A stretch of DNA of 64,000 nt. It comes from Pseudovibrio sp947494035 (GTDB lineage: Bacteria; Pseudomonadota; Alphaproteobacteria; Rhizobiales; Stappiaceae). Shown here one piece after another: positions 34,262 through 43,964 of this stretch. The position numbers and the translations under genes are program-made. The notes under the pieces are model-generated. The model did no database searches. It was not told the origin of the DNA and was given only the letters and a program-made list of their open reading frames with translations. Where the stretch lies: the NCBI GenBank assembly GCA_947494035.1, contig CANLTN010000004.1, positions 1 through 64,000 of the forward strand, given 5' to 3'. How positions within the stretch are numbered: position 1 is the first letter of the stretch; every line of letters begins with the position of its first letter.

Positions 34262-36727
34262 TTATGCCCGTTCGACAAAGCTATCGAGCACTTTCTTTGT
34301 GCCAGCTTTTTCAAAATCGACGGTGAGCTTATTCCCCTCGATATCGCTGATTGCACCATAACCAAACTTCATATGGAAGACCCGCTCGCCAATCGCAAAA
34401 TCGCTACCAACCTCGGTAACGCTCTTGGCAACCAGCTCCCCTTCAATGGTCATCGGACCAGCCTTCTTCGCGCGCCGAGTCTGGTTCCCGCCATGCATCT
34501 TGCCATACTTCTGACCGGAGGACTGCGCCTTGCGCGCCCGCTGCCAGCCTGGAGTTGAGTATTTGCTCTGGAACGGATCACTGTTCTCAAACCGGCTGGC
34601 GCCATAACCACCACCGGCACTGTTCGAGCCATACCCACCGTAAGAGCTGGAGGCCTCAACAACCTCAACGCTGTCTGCGGGTAACTCATCAAGGAAGCGG
34701 GAAGGAATACAGGACTGCCACGAGCCATGAATACGCCTATTGGAGGTGAACCACACCTTCACCCGCTTGCGGCCACGGGTAAGACCCACGTAGGCAAGGC
34801 GGCGCTCTTCTTCCAAACCAGCCTGGCCGGTCTCATCCAATGCCCGCTGGTTCGGGAACACACCCTCTTCCCACCCCGGCAGGAAAACACTATCAAACTC
34901 AAGACCTTTTGCGGAATGGAGCGTCATGATCGAAACCGCATCCTCTTCCGCATCACTGTCCTTATCCATCACCAGAGAGATATGCTCAAGGAAGCCAGCC
35001 ATGCTCTCGAACTCTTCCATAGAGCGGATAAGTTCCTTCAGGTTGTCCAGCCGCCCCGGTGCCTCAGCAGACCGATCCTCCCGCCACATTTGGGTATAAC
35101 CGCTTTCATCAAGGATGATTTCCGCAAGCTCCGTATGGCTCATGCTCTCAACCTGATTGCGCCAGTTCTCAAACATGCCAAGTACATCTGCGAGTGCGGC
35201 CCGAGCCTTTGGGCGCAGTTCGTTGGTCTGCACCAATTCTTCAGTGGCAATCATCAGCGGAATAGCCCGCTCCCGCGCATATTCATGAACTATTTTCAGC
35301 GTTGCTTCCCCAAGCCCGCGCTTTGGCGTGTTCACAATACGCTCAAACGCCAGATCATCAGAGGGCTGCATCACACAGCGGAAATAGGCCAGCGCATCGC
35401 GGATCTCCATGCGCTCATAAAAGCGCGGACCGCCAATCACGCGGTAGTTCAGGCCAAGCGTAACAAACCGGTCTTCAAACTCACGCATCTGGAACGACGC
35501 ACGCACTAGAATTGCCATCTCGTTCAGCGAATGACCGTGGTTCTGCAGCGCTTCAATCTCATCGCCTACGGAACGGGCTTCCTCCTGAGAATCCCAGGCA
35601 GATGCAACCTGTACCTTCTCTTCGTCCTCAGAACCCGCTTGATCTGTAAAGAGGGTCTTCCCCAAGCGACCTTGATTGTGGGCGATCAAGTGCGAAGCAG
35701 CAGACAGAATATGACTCGTCGAGCGGTAATTCCGCTCCAACCGAACCACCGTAGCACCCGGAAAGTCCTGCTCAAATCTCAGAATATTATCGACCTCAGC
35801 ACCACGCCAGCCATAGATAGACTGGTCATCATCACCAACACAGGCCACGTTGGAGTTCCCCTGTGCCAGCAAGCGCAACCACATGTACTGCGCGATGTTG
35901 GTATCCTGATACTCATCCACCAGCATATAGCGGAAGCGGTGCTGGAAGCTCTTCAGAACATCGTCATGCTCTTTGAAAATGGTGATGCAGTGCAGAAGCA
36001 AATCACCAAAATCACAGGCATTCAAAATCGCAAGACGCTCCTGATAGATCTGGTAAAGCTTACGCCCCAGCCCATTAGCAAAAGCCTGCGCTTCGCCAGC
36101 GGAGACCTGCTCAGGTGTCAGAGCACGGTTCTTCCAGCTGTCCAACAATCCGGCAAATGCCTTTGCGGTCCAGCGCTTATCATCCAGACCTTCCGCCTTA
36201 ATGATCTGCTTGATCAGACGTATCTGATCATCTGTATCTAAAATAGAAAACGAAGACTTCAATCCGACAAGTTCAGAATGGCGGCGCAAAATCTTCACAC
36301 AGATCGCGTGGAACGTGCCGAGCCACGCCATGCCTTCCACGCCATCGCCAATGTAAGCGCCAATACGCGTTTTCATCTCGCGGGCTGCTTTGTTGGTGAA
36401 GGTCACAGAAAGGATCTGCCCCGGAGTGGCGTGCCCTGTTGCCAGAATATGCGCAATACGTGTTGTCAGAACCCGCGTCTTGCCCGTGCCCGCGCCTGCA
36501 AGCACAAGCACAGGACCGTTGATCGTCTCAACAGCAAGCCGCTGCTCCGCATTCAAGCCTTCCATATAGGCCGGCGCACCGGTTTGCCGTGCAGCCATGG
36601 CCCTCGCCGCGATACCACCTGTCTTGGGCTGCGGCGCAGCCAGAGGATCAGCAGGGTTAGAAAGCATTCCGCGATGGTTGGGGCCAGAAGAATTTGCCAT
36701 TGAGCTCGTTGGATCCTTTGAACGCAT
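34262..36727 (-). CDS. uvrD: ATP-dependent DNA helicase UvrD/PcrA
   Basis: An 821-residue superfamily 1A helicase acting in nucleotide-excision and mismatch repair. Motif Q/LNAEQRLAVE is followed by the Walker A GAGTGKTRVLTTRIAHIL (about residues 76-93), the DEYQDTN box, GDDDQSIYGWRGA, RNYRSTSHIL and MTLHSAKGLEFDSVFLPGWE. The VGLTRGRKRV-like motif VI is present. The C-terminal ~80 residues have a KFGYGAISDIEGNKLTVDFE segment, the Tudor-like domain that binds RNA polymerase. The N-terminal ~35 residues are not conserved and the ATG at about 36700 is a possible alternative start. Confidence 0.96.
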   Translation of the reverse strand: MRSKDPTSSMANSSGPNHRGMLSNPADPLAAPQPKTGGIAARAMAARQTGAPAYMEGLNAEQRLAVETINGPVLVLAGAGTGKTRVLTTRIAHILATGHATPGQILSVTFTNKAAREMKTRIGAYIGDGVEGMAWLGTFHAICVKILRRHSELVGLKSSFSILDTDDQIRLIKQIIKAEGLDDKRWTAKAFAGLLDSWKNRALTPEQVSAGEAQAFANGLGRKLYQIYQERLAILNACDFGDLLLHCITIFKEHDDVLKSFQHRFRYMLVDEYQDTNIAQYMWLRLLAQGNSNVACVGDDDQSIYGWRGAEVDNILRFEQDFPGATVVRLERNYRSTSHILSAASHLIAHNQGRLGKTLFTDQAGSEDEEKVQVASAWDSQEEARSVGDEIEALQNHGHSLNEMAILVRASFQMREFEDRFVTLGLNYRVIGGPRFYERMEIRDALAYFRCVMQPSDDLAFERIVNTPKRGLGEATLKIVHEYARERAIPLMIATEELVQTNELRPKARAALADVLGMFENWRNQVESMSHTELAEIILDESGYTQMWREDRSAEAPGRLDNLKELIRSMEEFESMAGFLEHISLVMDKDSDAEEDAVSIMTLHSAKGLEFDSVFLPGWEEGVFPNQRALDETGQAGLEEERRLAYVGLTRGRKRVKVWFTSNRRIHGSWQSCIPSRFLDELPADSVEVVEASSSYGGYGSNSAGGGYGASRFENSDPFQSKYSTPGWQRARKAQSSGQKYGKMHGGNQTRRAKKAGPMTIEGELVAKSVTEVGSDFAIGERVFHMKFGYGAISDIEGNKLTVDFEKAGTKKVLDSFVERA

Positions 36728-36874
36728 ACCCTCTCAAATCAGAGAAGGAATCTCCAATACTTAACGAAGAACAATATAGCAACAGCATTGAAGAAGCGAG
36801 GGACCAGCAAAGAGATACACATCGTTTTGTAGTCTCCGTCATCTTCACCCAGCAACTCTTGCAATCAGACAGAT

Positions 36875-36979
36875 GTATTCTGTAATTTTTCGTCAAACTA
36901 TATTACAGGTTAACACCAGAAAAACAGAGATACCTTCACCTCCTAAATACCCTAATTATCTGAAATAATTACAGAATAC
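36875..36979. repeat. Perfect 13-bp inverted repeat between uvrD and ligA
   Basis: GTATTCTGTAATT (36875-36887) recurs as its reverse complement AATTACAGAATAC (36967-36979), with 79 AT-rich bases between. The spacer carries TCACCTCCT on the plus strand (36937-36945), which reads as a perfect ribosome-site-like AGGAGGTGA on the minus strand but with no start codon at usable distance. Origin and role unknown. Confidence 0.6.
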
Positions 36980-37013
36980 CAAAGGAGAGAAGAAGCGCGC
37001 CTCTTGCGTTATA

Positions 37014-39179
37014 TCAGTCGCCAACAAGCTCGAACCAGTCATCCTCTGAGATGACCTGAATGCCAAGGCTCTGCGCTTTGGTGAGCTTGGAACCAGCCTT
37101 TGGACCAGCGATCACCAGATCCGTCTTCTTGGAAACGGAACCAGAGACCTTCGCCCCCAAACTCTCCGCGCGCGCCTTGGCCTCATCCCGGCTCATACGC
37201 TCCAAACTACCTGTAAACACAAGGGTTTTACCGGCAACCGGACTGCCCGAGGTATCCGCCACGATAACATCAAGCGGCGTAATCTGCTCCATCAGGGCTG
37301 CAAGAGCTTCCAGATTGTGTTCCTCTGCAAAGAACTCCACCAAAGCATTGGCAACCGTTCCGCCGATTCCGTCAATATCATTGAGTTCGCGGTACGCTTC
37401 AGAGGTCGTATCGGTTGCTGCGATCATGGCATCATAAAACGCACTCCACGAGGAGTAAGCACGGGCTAGCAGCTTGGCATTTCCTTCACCCACATGGCGA
37501 ATACCAAGCCCGAAGATCAACCGGTTCAGTTCAATTTGCCGTTTACTATCAATTGCTTCAAACAGCTTACGCGCAGAGACAGCCCCAAAGCCTTCGCGTG
37601 ACCGAAGCTTATTGAGAGAAACCTTGTCCCGCTCTGCCAGAGTAAAGATATCCGCTGGCGTGCGGATACCACCCTTATCCATAGGGTACTCGTAGAACGC
37701 TTCCACCTGCTTCTCGCCCAGACCTTCAATATCAAAGGCATTGCGAGAAACGAAATGCTTCAGCTTCTCCATCGCCTGCGCTGGACAGATCAACCCACCG
37801 GTACACCGACGAACCGCATCAACCTTGCCGGAGGTTGGATTAATTTCTCTAATCGCATGCGAGCTACACACCGGACACACCGTCGGAAACTCGAAGGGCG
37901 CCGCATCATCAGCCCGCTTACTCAGGTCCACATCCACGATCTGTGGGATAACATCACCGGCCCGCTGGATGACAACCGTATCACCAACACGTAAGTCCTT
38001 GCCATCACGAATGGATTCGCCGTCCTGACCAATGCCTTTAATGTAATCTTCGTTATGCAGTGTTGCATTAGAGACCACAACGCCTCCAACGGTAACAGGT
38101 TCCAGTTTTGCAACTGGTGTTAAAGCGCCGGTTCGGCCCACCTGAATTTCGATGGCATTGAGGGTAGTAAATGCACGCTCCGCAGGGAATTTGTGGGCAA
38201 TGGCCCAACGTGGTGAACGCGACACAAACCCGAGACGGGCCTGCAAATCCAGTCGGTCCACCTTGTAAACCACACCGTCAATATCATAGCCAAGGCCGGA
38301 GCGGTCCTCTTCAATTCCATGATAAACGCTCAGCAATTCCTCGGCACTCTCACAGCGCTTCATCAGCGGGTTAATCTGGAACCCCCACTGCCCGAACAGC
38401 TCCACCATACCCATCTGCGTTTGGGCAGGAATCTCGCTCATATCACCCCACGCATAAGCGAAGAATTTGAGCGGACGGGTCTTGGTAATCTCGGAATTCA
38501 GCTGGCGTAGCGATCCTGCCGCCGCATTACGCGGATTGGCAAACACCTTGCCGCCATTGGCTTCCATACGCGCATTGAGCGCCGCAAAGTCCGCATGGCT
38601 CATGTAAACTTCGCCGCGCACCTCAACCACATCCGGCACACCAGCAGGTAGCTGCTGCGGAATATCCTGAATAGTCAGAGCGTTAGCAGTCACATTCTCG
38701 CCCGTGCTACCATCCCCGCGCGTCGCTGCATAAACCAGCTTACCGCGCTCATAGCGCAGGGAAAGCGACAGGCCATCAATCTTCGGCTCAGCCGTCACAG
38801 CCAGCGCGCCCATCAGCGGATCATACTTTAAGAACCGGCGTACTTTGCCGATAAAGTCCCGCACATCCTCATCGGAAAACGCATTGTCCAGCGAGAGCAT
38901 GGGCACGGCATGGGTGATCTTGCCAAAGCCTTCGCCAACGGCACCGCCCACCCGATTGCTTGGACTATCTGGACGCACCAGCTCGGGAAACGCAGCTTCC
39001 AATGCCTCGTTCCGGCGGCGCAGGCCATCATAGGTCGCATCATCAACAACCGGCGCATCTTCGGTGTGATAGGCTTTATCATATTCAGCAATCAGCCCCG
39101 CCAGCCGCTCCAGCTCCAGCGCAGCTTCGTCCGCGTTCAGGGCTTCAATTTCTTTTTGCGAGGTATCAGCAAGGCTCAC
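37014..39179 (-). CDS. ligA: NAD-dependent DNA ligase
   Basis: A 721-residue LigA that seals nicks in DNA replication and repair. Order of domains: the NAD-binding Ia region (YDKAYHTEDAPVVDDATYD), the adenylation domain with active-site lysine in AEPKIDGLSLSLRYERG (about residue 134), the OB fold, the four-cysteine zinc finger starting CPVCSSHAI (about residue 434), helix-hairpin-helix repeats and a C-terminal BRCT domain (TLVFTGSLERMSRDEAKA). Length is normal. In many Rhizobiales it directly follows recN; here about 5.9 kb lies between them. Confidence 0.97.
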   Translation of the reverse strand: MSLADTSQKEIEALNADEAALELERLAGLIAEYDKAYHTEDAPVVDDATYDGLRRRNEALEAAFPELVRPDSPSNRVGGAVGEGFGKITHAVPMLSLDNAFSDEDVRDFIGKVRRFLKYDPLMGALAVTAEPKIDGLSLSLRYERGKLVYAATRGDGSTGENVTANALTIQDIPQQLPAGVPDVVEVRGEVYMSHADFAALNARMEANGGKVFANPRNAAAGSLRQLNSEITKTRPLKFFAYAWGDMSEIPAQTQMGMVELFGQWGFQINPLMKRCESAEELLSVYHGIEEDRSGLGYDIDGVVYKVDRLDLQARLGFVSRSPRWAIAHKFPAERAFTTLNAIEIQVGRTGALTPVAKLEPVTVGGVVVSNATLHNEDYIKGIGQDGESIRDGKDLRVGDTVVIQRAGDVIPQIVDVDLSKRADDAAPFEFPTVCPVCSSHAIREINPTSGKVDAVRRCTGGLICPAQAMEKLKHFVSRNAFDIEGLGEKQVEAFYEYPMDKGGIRTPADIFTLAERDKVSLNKLRSREGFGAVSARKLFEAIDSKRQIELNRLIFGLGIRHVGEGNAKLLARAYSSWSAFYDAMIAATDTTSEAYRELNDIDGIGGTVANALVEFFAEEHNLEALAALMEQITPLDVIVADTSGSPVAGKTLVFTGSLERMSRDEAKARAESLGAKVSGSVSKKTDLVIAGPKAGSKLTKAQSLGIQVISEDDWFELVGD

Positions 39180-39340
39180 CGGTCAACCCACCTGTTTCAG
39201 CTTCAATTAGGGGGATTATTCTTATCGCCACCGGGAATAACAAACCACCCGGAACAGGGGATTTAGACAGTATTTCACAGCCTCTGAAGAGAGCTGACAA
39301 TGAGCTCTCCACCCACCCTTTGCAAAATCAAAGACTTAGC

Positions 39341-39400
39341 CAGTTTGCGTCGGTTTGCGTTGATTTGCGTAAATCTGCGTTTTTTGCGTAAAACATGCGT
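39341..39400. repeat. Helically phased TTTGCGT repeats upstream of ligA
   Basis: Six near-copies ending in GCGT at about 10-bp intervals: cagtttgcgt, cggtttgcgt, tgatttgcgt, aaatctgcgt, tttttgcgt, then aaaacatgcgt. The first four are exactly 10 bp apart, one helical turn. They lie 160-220 bp before the ligA start and just beyond the stop of the GT87 gene. They could be cooperative protein-binding sites; not a known DnaA or CtrA box. Confidence 0.7.
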
Positions 39401-39424
39401 TCTTATGTGAATGGCACCCGAGGC

Positions 39425-40684
39425 TCAGGTGGCCCCAAGCTCTTCATCACCGTCACGGTCATCGGTAACAGAGTTATCCCCCTCACCCGCATCATCCCCT
39501 AAACTTGTCTGTGTCCGCTCTGCATCAATCATCCGCACCACCACCGCAAGCAGCGCCAGTGCAGTGAAGATCGGCCCAACAGGGAAGCCATGAGCCGCCA
39601 ACGCGATATTGACGATTGGGAGAAGGTAAACCGCAAACAACAGGACCGGCTCCATCAAAGGAGAGTTCATGTCCTCATCAAACAGACCTGTCCGGGTCGC
39701 ATAAAGATAGAGCGCAGGAGAAAGCACCGCATAGTCCCACAGGAACAGAAACGGCGTCGCCAACAGAACACACAGCGTCACCGCAAGGTTGCGCGCAACC
39801 GGCTCATGTTCGCGGGCAAACAGCCAGAACGTTACCACAAAAGCGATGATGGTGACAGGCAACTGCACCACATATCCGGCAGTCGCAGAAAACCCGAGAG
39901 AGCGCATAGCACCAAATGCAGATGGGATCAGATAAAGGAAACTGCCCTCACCCTGAGCCATCACAGTGGTCACCAAAGAAGGAACCGTCTCCAGATAAAT
40001 CCACCAAAGCCCGGAGCCGAAGAACACAGCAGAGGCATCAACAAGAAACGCCACCGTCGCAACACAGGCACACAGCGCGATGATACTGCGGTGGGCAATC
40101 AGAATAATCGGGATCAGCATAAACAGCTCTGGCTTGATGGAGACACAGCCAAGCAGCACCCCGGCCAATGCCGGATGCCGGTCCATCAATCTCAGCCCCC
40201 CATACAGGAACCCACCGGCCAACATGCCGGACTGGCCGTAAAATAGGTTCACCAGCGTGGCTGGCGCGAAGATGAAGAAGGTAACCGCCCGAATAGGTGC
40301 CTTTCGACTGAAGGCCACAGCAATCGAGAGCAAACCGCCCATACCCATCCAGAGGCTGTAGGCCTGCAAGTACGTCAGACCGGAAATAGGAACCAGAAAC
40401 ACAAGCAAACTGGGCGGATGCACCCAGGCATAAAAGCCGGAACCATCAGCCACATTGCGCTGCACTTCATCGTAAAACCAGCTGAAATCATAGAGCTGCG
40501 CAGCATTGCCGCTGACAGCCAGACGGGAGGCAAGCAAAAACTGGTAGAAATCAGCACCCACCCTGCGCAGATCAAATCCGTCAAGGCCCATCACCGTACC
40601 AAACAGATACAGCGGATAGACCACCGCAATCAGCAGCAGCGCGACGATAAAATAGACCTGTAAGCGGGCGAACGAGATAAACAT
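39425..40684 (-). CDS. GT87-type polyprenyl-linked glycosyltransferase, membrane protein
   Basis: A 419-residue multi-pass membrane protein of the GT87 (DUF2029) class, a GT-C-fold family that uses polyprenyl-phosphate sugars, such as mannosyltransferases. It has about ten hydrophobic helices. RRVGADFYQFLLASRLAVSG has the acidic residue usual after the first helix, YAWVHPPSLLVFLVPI is the family's tyrosine/proline loop, and GVLLGCVSIKPELFMLIPI carries the KPE-like motif. The last ~35 residues are acidic and cytosolic. No partner genes are adjacent, so the glycan is unknown. Confidence 0.8.
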   Translation of the reverse strand: MFISFARLQVYFIVALLLIAVVYPLYLFGTVMGLDGFDLRRVGADFYQFLLASRLAVSGNAAQLYDFSWFYDEVQRNVADGSGFYAWVHPPSLLVFLVPISGLTYLQAYSLWMGMGGLLSIAVAFSRKAPIRAVTFFIFAPATLVNLFYGQSGMLAGGFLYGGLRLMDRHPALAGVLLGCVSIKPELFMLIPIILIAHRSIIALCACVATVAFLVDASAVFFGSGLWWIYLETVPSLVTTVMAQGEGSFLYLIPSAFGAMRSLGFSATAGYVVQLPVTIIAFVVTFWLFAREHEPVARNLAVTLCVLLATPFLFLWDYAVLSPALYLYATRTGLFDEDMNSPLMEPVLLFAVYLLPIVNIALAAHGFPVGPIFTALALLAVVVRMIDAERTQTSLGDDAGEGDNSVTDDRDGDEELGAT

Positions 40685-41219
40685 CTACCGGCCTCCATCT
40701 CAAACCCATTCCAGCGGATCAACACCATCAGACACTGTAAATAGGCTCAAACGAAAATGAGAGAGCTTGATACGCAAACACAAACACGCGCGCCACACTC
40801 TCGTCTTGATTGGCGGTAAGTTTACAAGATACCAAGTTAATTATTTGAATACGCTACGTAATTTAAGATTATATTAGGGAAATGAAACGGCGTTTGCCAG
40901 TTCTGGCAAATCACTTAGATTGGATTTCAGGTATCCCTTGGCCCATCAAAAGCGTGGTATACGCTCTACATACGAGAGGGGCGGGGTGAACCTAAGTAAA
41001 GTGAGACCGTCTAAGAGAGAAAATAGCCCCGAGCCGATTAATAGAGGCAACCAGCTCACAATCACTTTGCCCTCATAAAATACAACTCAAGATGTGCTTT
41101 AAGATCCCAAGGATTTAGCAACTCTCAAACACACAACCAAATGGCAAAAATACCACCAGAAGAAATATTAATAAATTTGACTAAATTATGACATCCGCAT
41201 ATTTAACCCATACGTAAAC
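40685..41219. other. Intergenic region between the GT87 and PEGA lipoprotein genes
   Basis: About 535 AT-rich bp between divergent genes, containing both promoters. A small hairpin TTTGCCA-gttc-TGGCAAA lies at 40893-40910. No gene or known RNA was recognised. Confidence 0.45.
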
Positions 41220-41684
41220 ATGGGGTATGCGGAATTGAAATCTTATCTTGTAGCTGGCGCAGTAGCGTCCAGCCTCCTTTTGGCCGGTTGCGGCACAGTT
41301 GTGCGCGGTACAACCGAAGACATCAAAATCTACGTAGAGCCTTCGAACGCGAAGATTACATCAACAACCGCGCATTCCTGCGTTGGGCCATGTGTAATCA
41401 ACGTACCGCGTAAAAAGGAATTCACTCTGACCGCATCTGCACCTGGGTATCAGACACAGGTCATCGATGTTGAAACCCGCGTAAGCGGCAAGGGTGCTGC
41501 TGGTATGGCAGGTAACGTTCTCATCGGCGGTGTCATCGGCATAGGCGTTGACGCAGCAACCGGAGCAACTCTGGACCACTATCCAAACCCGGTTAACTTC
41601 ATTCTTGAGCGCGGCACGGGCACACGAAAGCTGACCCCTGCTGAGATTAAAATGATGAACAAGACCGAAACCCCGACCTCTTGA
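41220..41684 (+). CDS. PEGA-domain lipoprotein
   Basis: A 154-residue lipoprotein: signal core VAGAVASSLLLAGC with the lipobox cysteine near residue 24. Then GTVVRGTTEDIKIYVEPSNAKITS, CVGPCVINVPRKKEFTLTASAPGYQTQ as a PEGA-like surface domain, and a glycine-rich GMAGNVLIGGVIGIGVDAATGA helix. Related rhizobial proteins are often misnamed translation initiation factor 2; it is more likely an outer-membrane lipoprotein of unknown role. Confidence 0.8.
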   Translation: MGYAELKSYLVAGAVASSLLLAGCGTVVRGTTEDIKIYVEPSNAKITSTTAHSCVGPCVINVPRKKEFTLTASAPGYQTQVIDVETRVSGKGAAGMAGNVLIGGVIGIGVDAATGATLDHYPNPVNFILERGTGTRKLTPAEIKMMNKTETPTS

Positions 41685-41859
41685 TTGGCTAAAGCCAGCA
41701 AGGGGCATCGTCTCAGACCATGCCCCTTGCAATGAACTGCCGACTGTCTCTTTCTGCTACAAACCATACCCAACCCTCCAGCAATCTTCACCAAGGCCAC
41801 TCCTGCCTTGATTTTCGCAGGCAACTGGGGAACTCTCATTCCTGCAATCAGGAGTTCCT

Positions 41860-42543
41860 ATGGCCACCCCTCAGGACACAAAGCGCGTGCCCCTTATCGA
41901 GGCCCGCAACATCTCTGTTACCAAGCAAGAGCACCAGCTCTTTCACGATTACTCTTTCAAATTGTATGAAGGCGACGAGCTGTGCATCAGTGCACCGTCC
42001 GGCCGCGGCAAAACAGTTCTGCTGCGCATCCTCGCCGGTCTGGATCGTCCAGACAGCGGAGAGCTGTTTTTCAATGGCGTCCCCTATGAGACGGGCGGAC
42101 GTGCCCAGCTCTACAAACAGCTCAACTGGTTGCCGCAACGGGTGAGCCCACTGGCAAACCATGTGCGCGAAGCACTGCTGGCACCGTTTGCACTGCAAGC
42201 CAACCAGAAGCTCAAGCCCAAAGATGCGCGCATGTTGGAGGCCCTTGCAGCCGCAGGCCTACCCAACACACCGCTGGACCATGACACAAGCAGCCTGTCC
42301 GGTGGCGAACGCCAACGCCTCGCCCTTGCCCGCGCCCTTCTCCTGAACCGCCTGTTATGGATCGCAGACGAACCCAGTGCCGCCCTCGACAAGGAACACA
42401 CCCTCGCTTGCGCCCGCTTTTTGTTGGAAAACAGCAAGACGCTACTGGTCGTCACCCACGATACCCAACTGCAAGGCCAGATTAATCAGGTGATTGAACT
42501 TCCCAAGCTGGCAGCCGCTAACAACACGGAGGCACAACAATGA
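41860..42543 (+). CDS. fetA: ABC transporter ATP-binding protein, FetA (YbbL)-like
   Basis: A 227-residue ATPase. The Walker A is APSGRGKTVLLRILAG (the usual first glycine replaced by alanine), the signature is SLSGGERQRLALARAL, the Walker B is LWIADEPSAALD and the switch histidine is in VVTHD. It overlaps the membrane-protein gene by 4 bp (ATGA). In E. coli the homologous FetAB exports iron and protects against oxidative stress; the same role here is inferred from the pair. Confidence 0.85.
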   Translation: MATPQDTKRVPLIEARNISVTKQEHQLFHDYSFKLYEGDELCISAPSGRGKTVLLRILAGLDRPDSGELFFNGVPYETGGRAQLYKQLNWLPQRVSPLANHVREALLAPFALQANQKLKPKDARMLEALAAAGLPNTPLDHDTSSLSGGERQRLALARALLLNRLLWIADEPSAALDKEHTLACARFLLENSKTLLVVTHDTQLQGQINQVIELPKLAAANNTEAQQ

Positions 42544-43292
42544 ACACATCCGTCCCGTGGAGTGATCTGGCGTTCTTCTATATTATCGTGGTGATCCCGT
42601 TGGTCATACTCTGGATGATGGACTTAAAAGACCTCTCCAAGGATCTGGCAATATCCATTGTCCGCATGAGCGTTCAGCTACTGGTCATCGGGTTCTATCT
42701 GCAAACTGTGTTCAATATCGATAATCTGGCGCTCAACCTGTTCTGGCTGGTGGCTATGACCACAATTGCCGCAGTCACATCTGCAGGCCGCGCAAAGATG
42801 CCCCGCCTGAAATCGGCAATCCCGCTCACAGCCGCCATTCTCATTGCCATGGTGCCGGTACTGTTGATGTTCATCTTCATCCTCAGCCGCCCCACACCGT
42901 GGTACTCTGCACAGCTCATGATTCCCATTGCCGGCATGCTGCTCGGCAACGCTCTGGGTTCACTGGTTATCGCCCTGCGTCGCTTCAACATCAGAACGCC
43001 GGAAGACAAGGAACATTTAGAGCTGCTCACCACCATGGGCGCCACCAAGCTGGAAGCCCGCCAAGCCCTCATCAAAACCGCCTTGCGTGCCTCCGCCTCC
43101 CCCATCATTGCCAGCATGGCAACACTGGGGCTGGTCGCCCTTCCGGGAATGATGACAGGTCAGATCCTCGGTGGCTCCGACCCGATCGAAGCGGTGCAAT
43201 ACCAGATCGCCATCATGCTCGGCATCTCCGCCACCCAAGCCCTCGCCATCATCCTAGCCCTCCGCTTCAGTGTCCACTTGGACGAGGACTAG
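42540..43292 (+). CDS. fetB: FetB (YbbM)-like permease, UPF0014 family
   Basis: A 250-residue membrane protein with about seven hydrophobic helices. RMSVQLLVIGFYLQTVF and SAGRAKMPRLKSAIPLT match the UPF0014 family; MLLGNALGSLVIALRRF and MATLGLVALPGMMTGQILGG (about residues 195-215) are its most conserved region. It is translated with the ATPase gene and forms the FetAB-type exporter, probably for iron. Confidence 0.88.
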   Translation: MNTSVPWSDLAFFYIIVVIPLVILWMMDLKDLSKDLAISIVRMSVQLLVIGFYLQTVFNIDNLALNLFWLVAMTTIAAVTSAGRAKMPRLKSAIPLTAAILIAMVPVLLMFIFILSRPTPWYSAQLMIPIAGMLLGNALGSLVIALRRFNIRTPEDKEHLELLTTMGATKLEARQALIKTALRASASPIIASMATLGLVALPGMMTGQILGGSDPIEAVQYQIAIMLGISATQALAIILALRFSVHLDED

Positions 43293-43306
43293 ACGTGGTG
43301 ATCAGG

Positions 43307-43924
43307 CTATGCAAGATGGCTCACATCATTCAGCTTCACTACTCTTGAAGACCCATCATCATCGCGTTTCAAATGTGTGATACTGCACGGCCTGATTTCG
43401 TACATGATGTTTTGCAGCTGAGTGTCACTTGAAAGACCAAGCCACCAATTAATCATGCAGATGATTGTGTTTGCGTGACTAATGATCACGACTTTCTCAA
43501 CCTTGATGCTAGCCAAGTATTCCATGTACCGCTCTATTCGGGAATAGAGCATCCTCCAACTTTCGCCCTCATCGTAAGGAATCCAATCGAGAATGGGCTG
43601 AGTTGGCGGGTGCCTGACTTTTTCAGCTTCCTCTTTTGTAAGGCCCTTTGCCACCCCGTTGTTCAGTTCACGCAAATGCGGTGTCTGAACGAAATCATTT
43701 CTAGTTTCTCTCGCAATCCATTCAGTTGTTTGTACTGCGCGTTTCAGATCACTCGTAAAGATCGGGATAGGGCAAAATGGAATATACTCCGCTAGAAATC
43801 CGGCAGTTCGCTTTGCTTGAGTAATCCCGTGAGGTGTTAGTGTAGTGTCGGTCCAACCTCCGACAACCCCCTCCAGCAAATGCTCGCTTTCACCGTGTCT
43901 CAAGAGAATAATTTCGTCTAACAT
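43307..43924 (-). CDS. Histidine phosphatase family protein in the AT-rich segment
   Basis: About 205 residues of phosphoglycerate-mutase-like sequence: LLRHGESEHLLEGVVGGWTD holds the catalytic RHG motif, TSDLKRAVQTTEWIAR the second basic site, RELNNGVAKGLTKEEAEK the acidic loop and VVIISHANTIICMINWWL the second catalytic histidine. The frame can extend to GTG 43933 or TTG 43948; the ATG at 43924 gives the usual short N-terminus. The gene is visibly AT-richer than its neighbours. It lies just below a broken resistance-type gene. Substrate unknown. Confidence 0.82.
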   Translation of the reverse strand: MLDEIILLRHGESEHLLEGVVGGWTDTTLTPHGITQAKRTAGFLAEYIPFCPIPIFTSDLKRAVQTTEWIARETRNDFVQTPHLRELNNGVAKGLTKEEAEKVRHPPTQPILDWIPYDEGESWRMLYSRIERYMEYLASIKVEKVVIISHANTIICMINWWLGLSSDTQLQNIMYEIRPCSITHLKRDDDGSSRVVKLNDVSHLA

Positions 43925-43964
43925 TTTCTTCACACTAGCATTTCCCAACCATCTCTGGGTTAGG

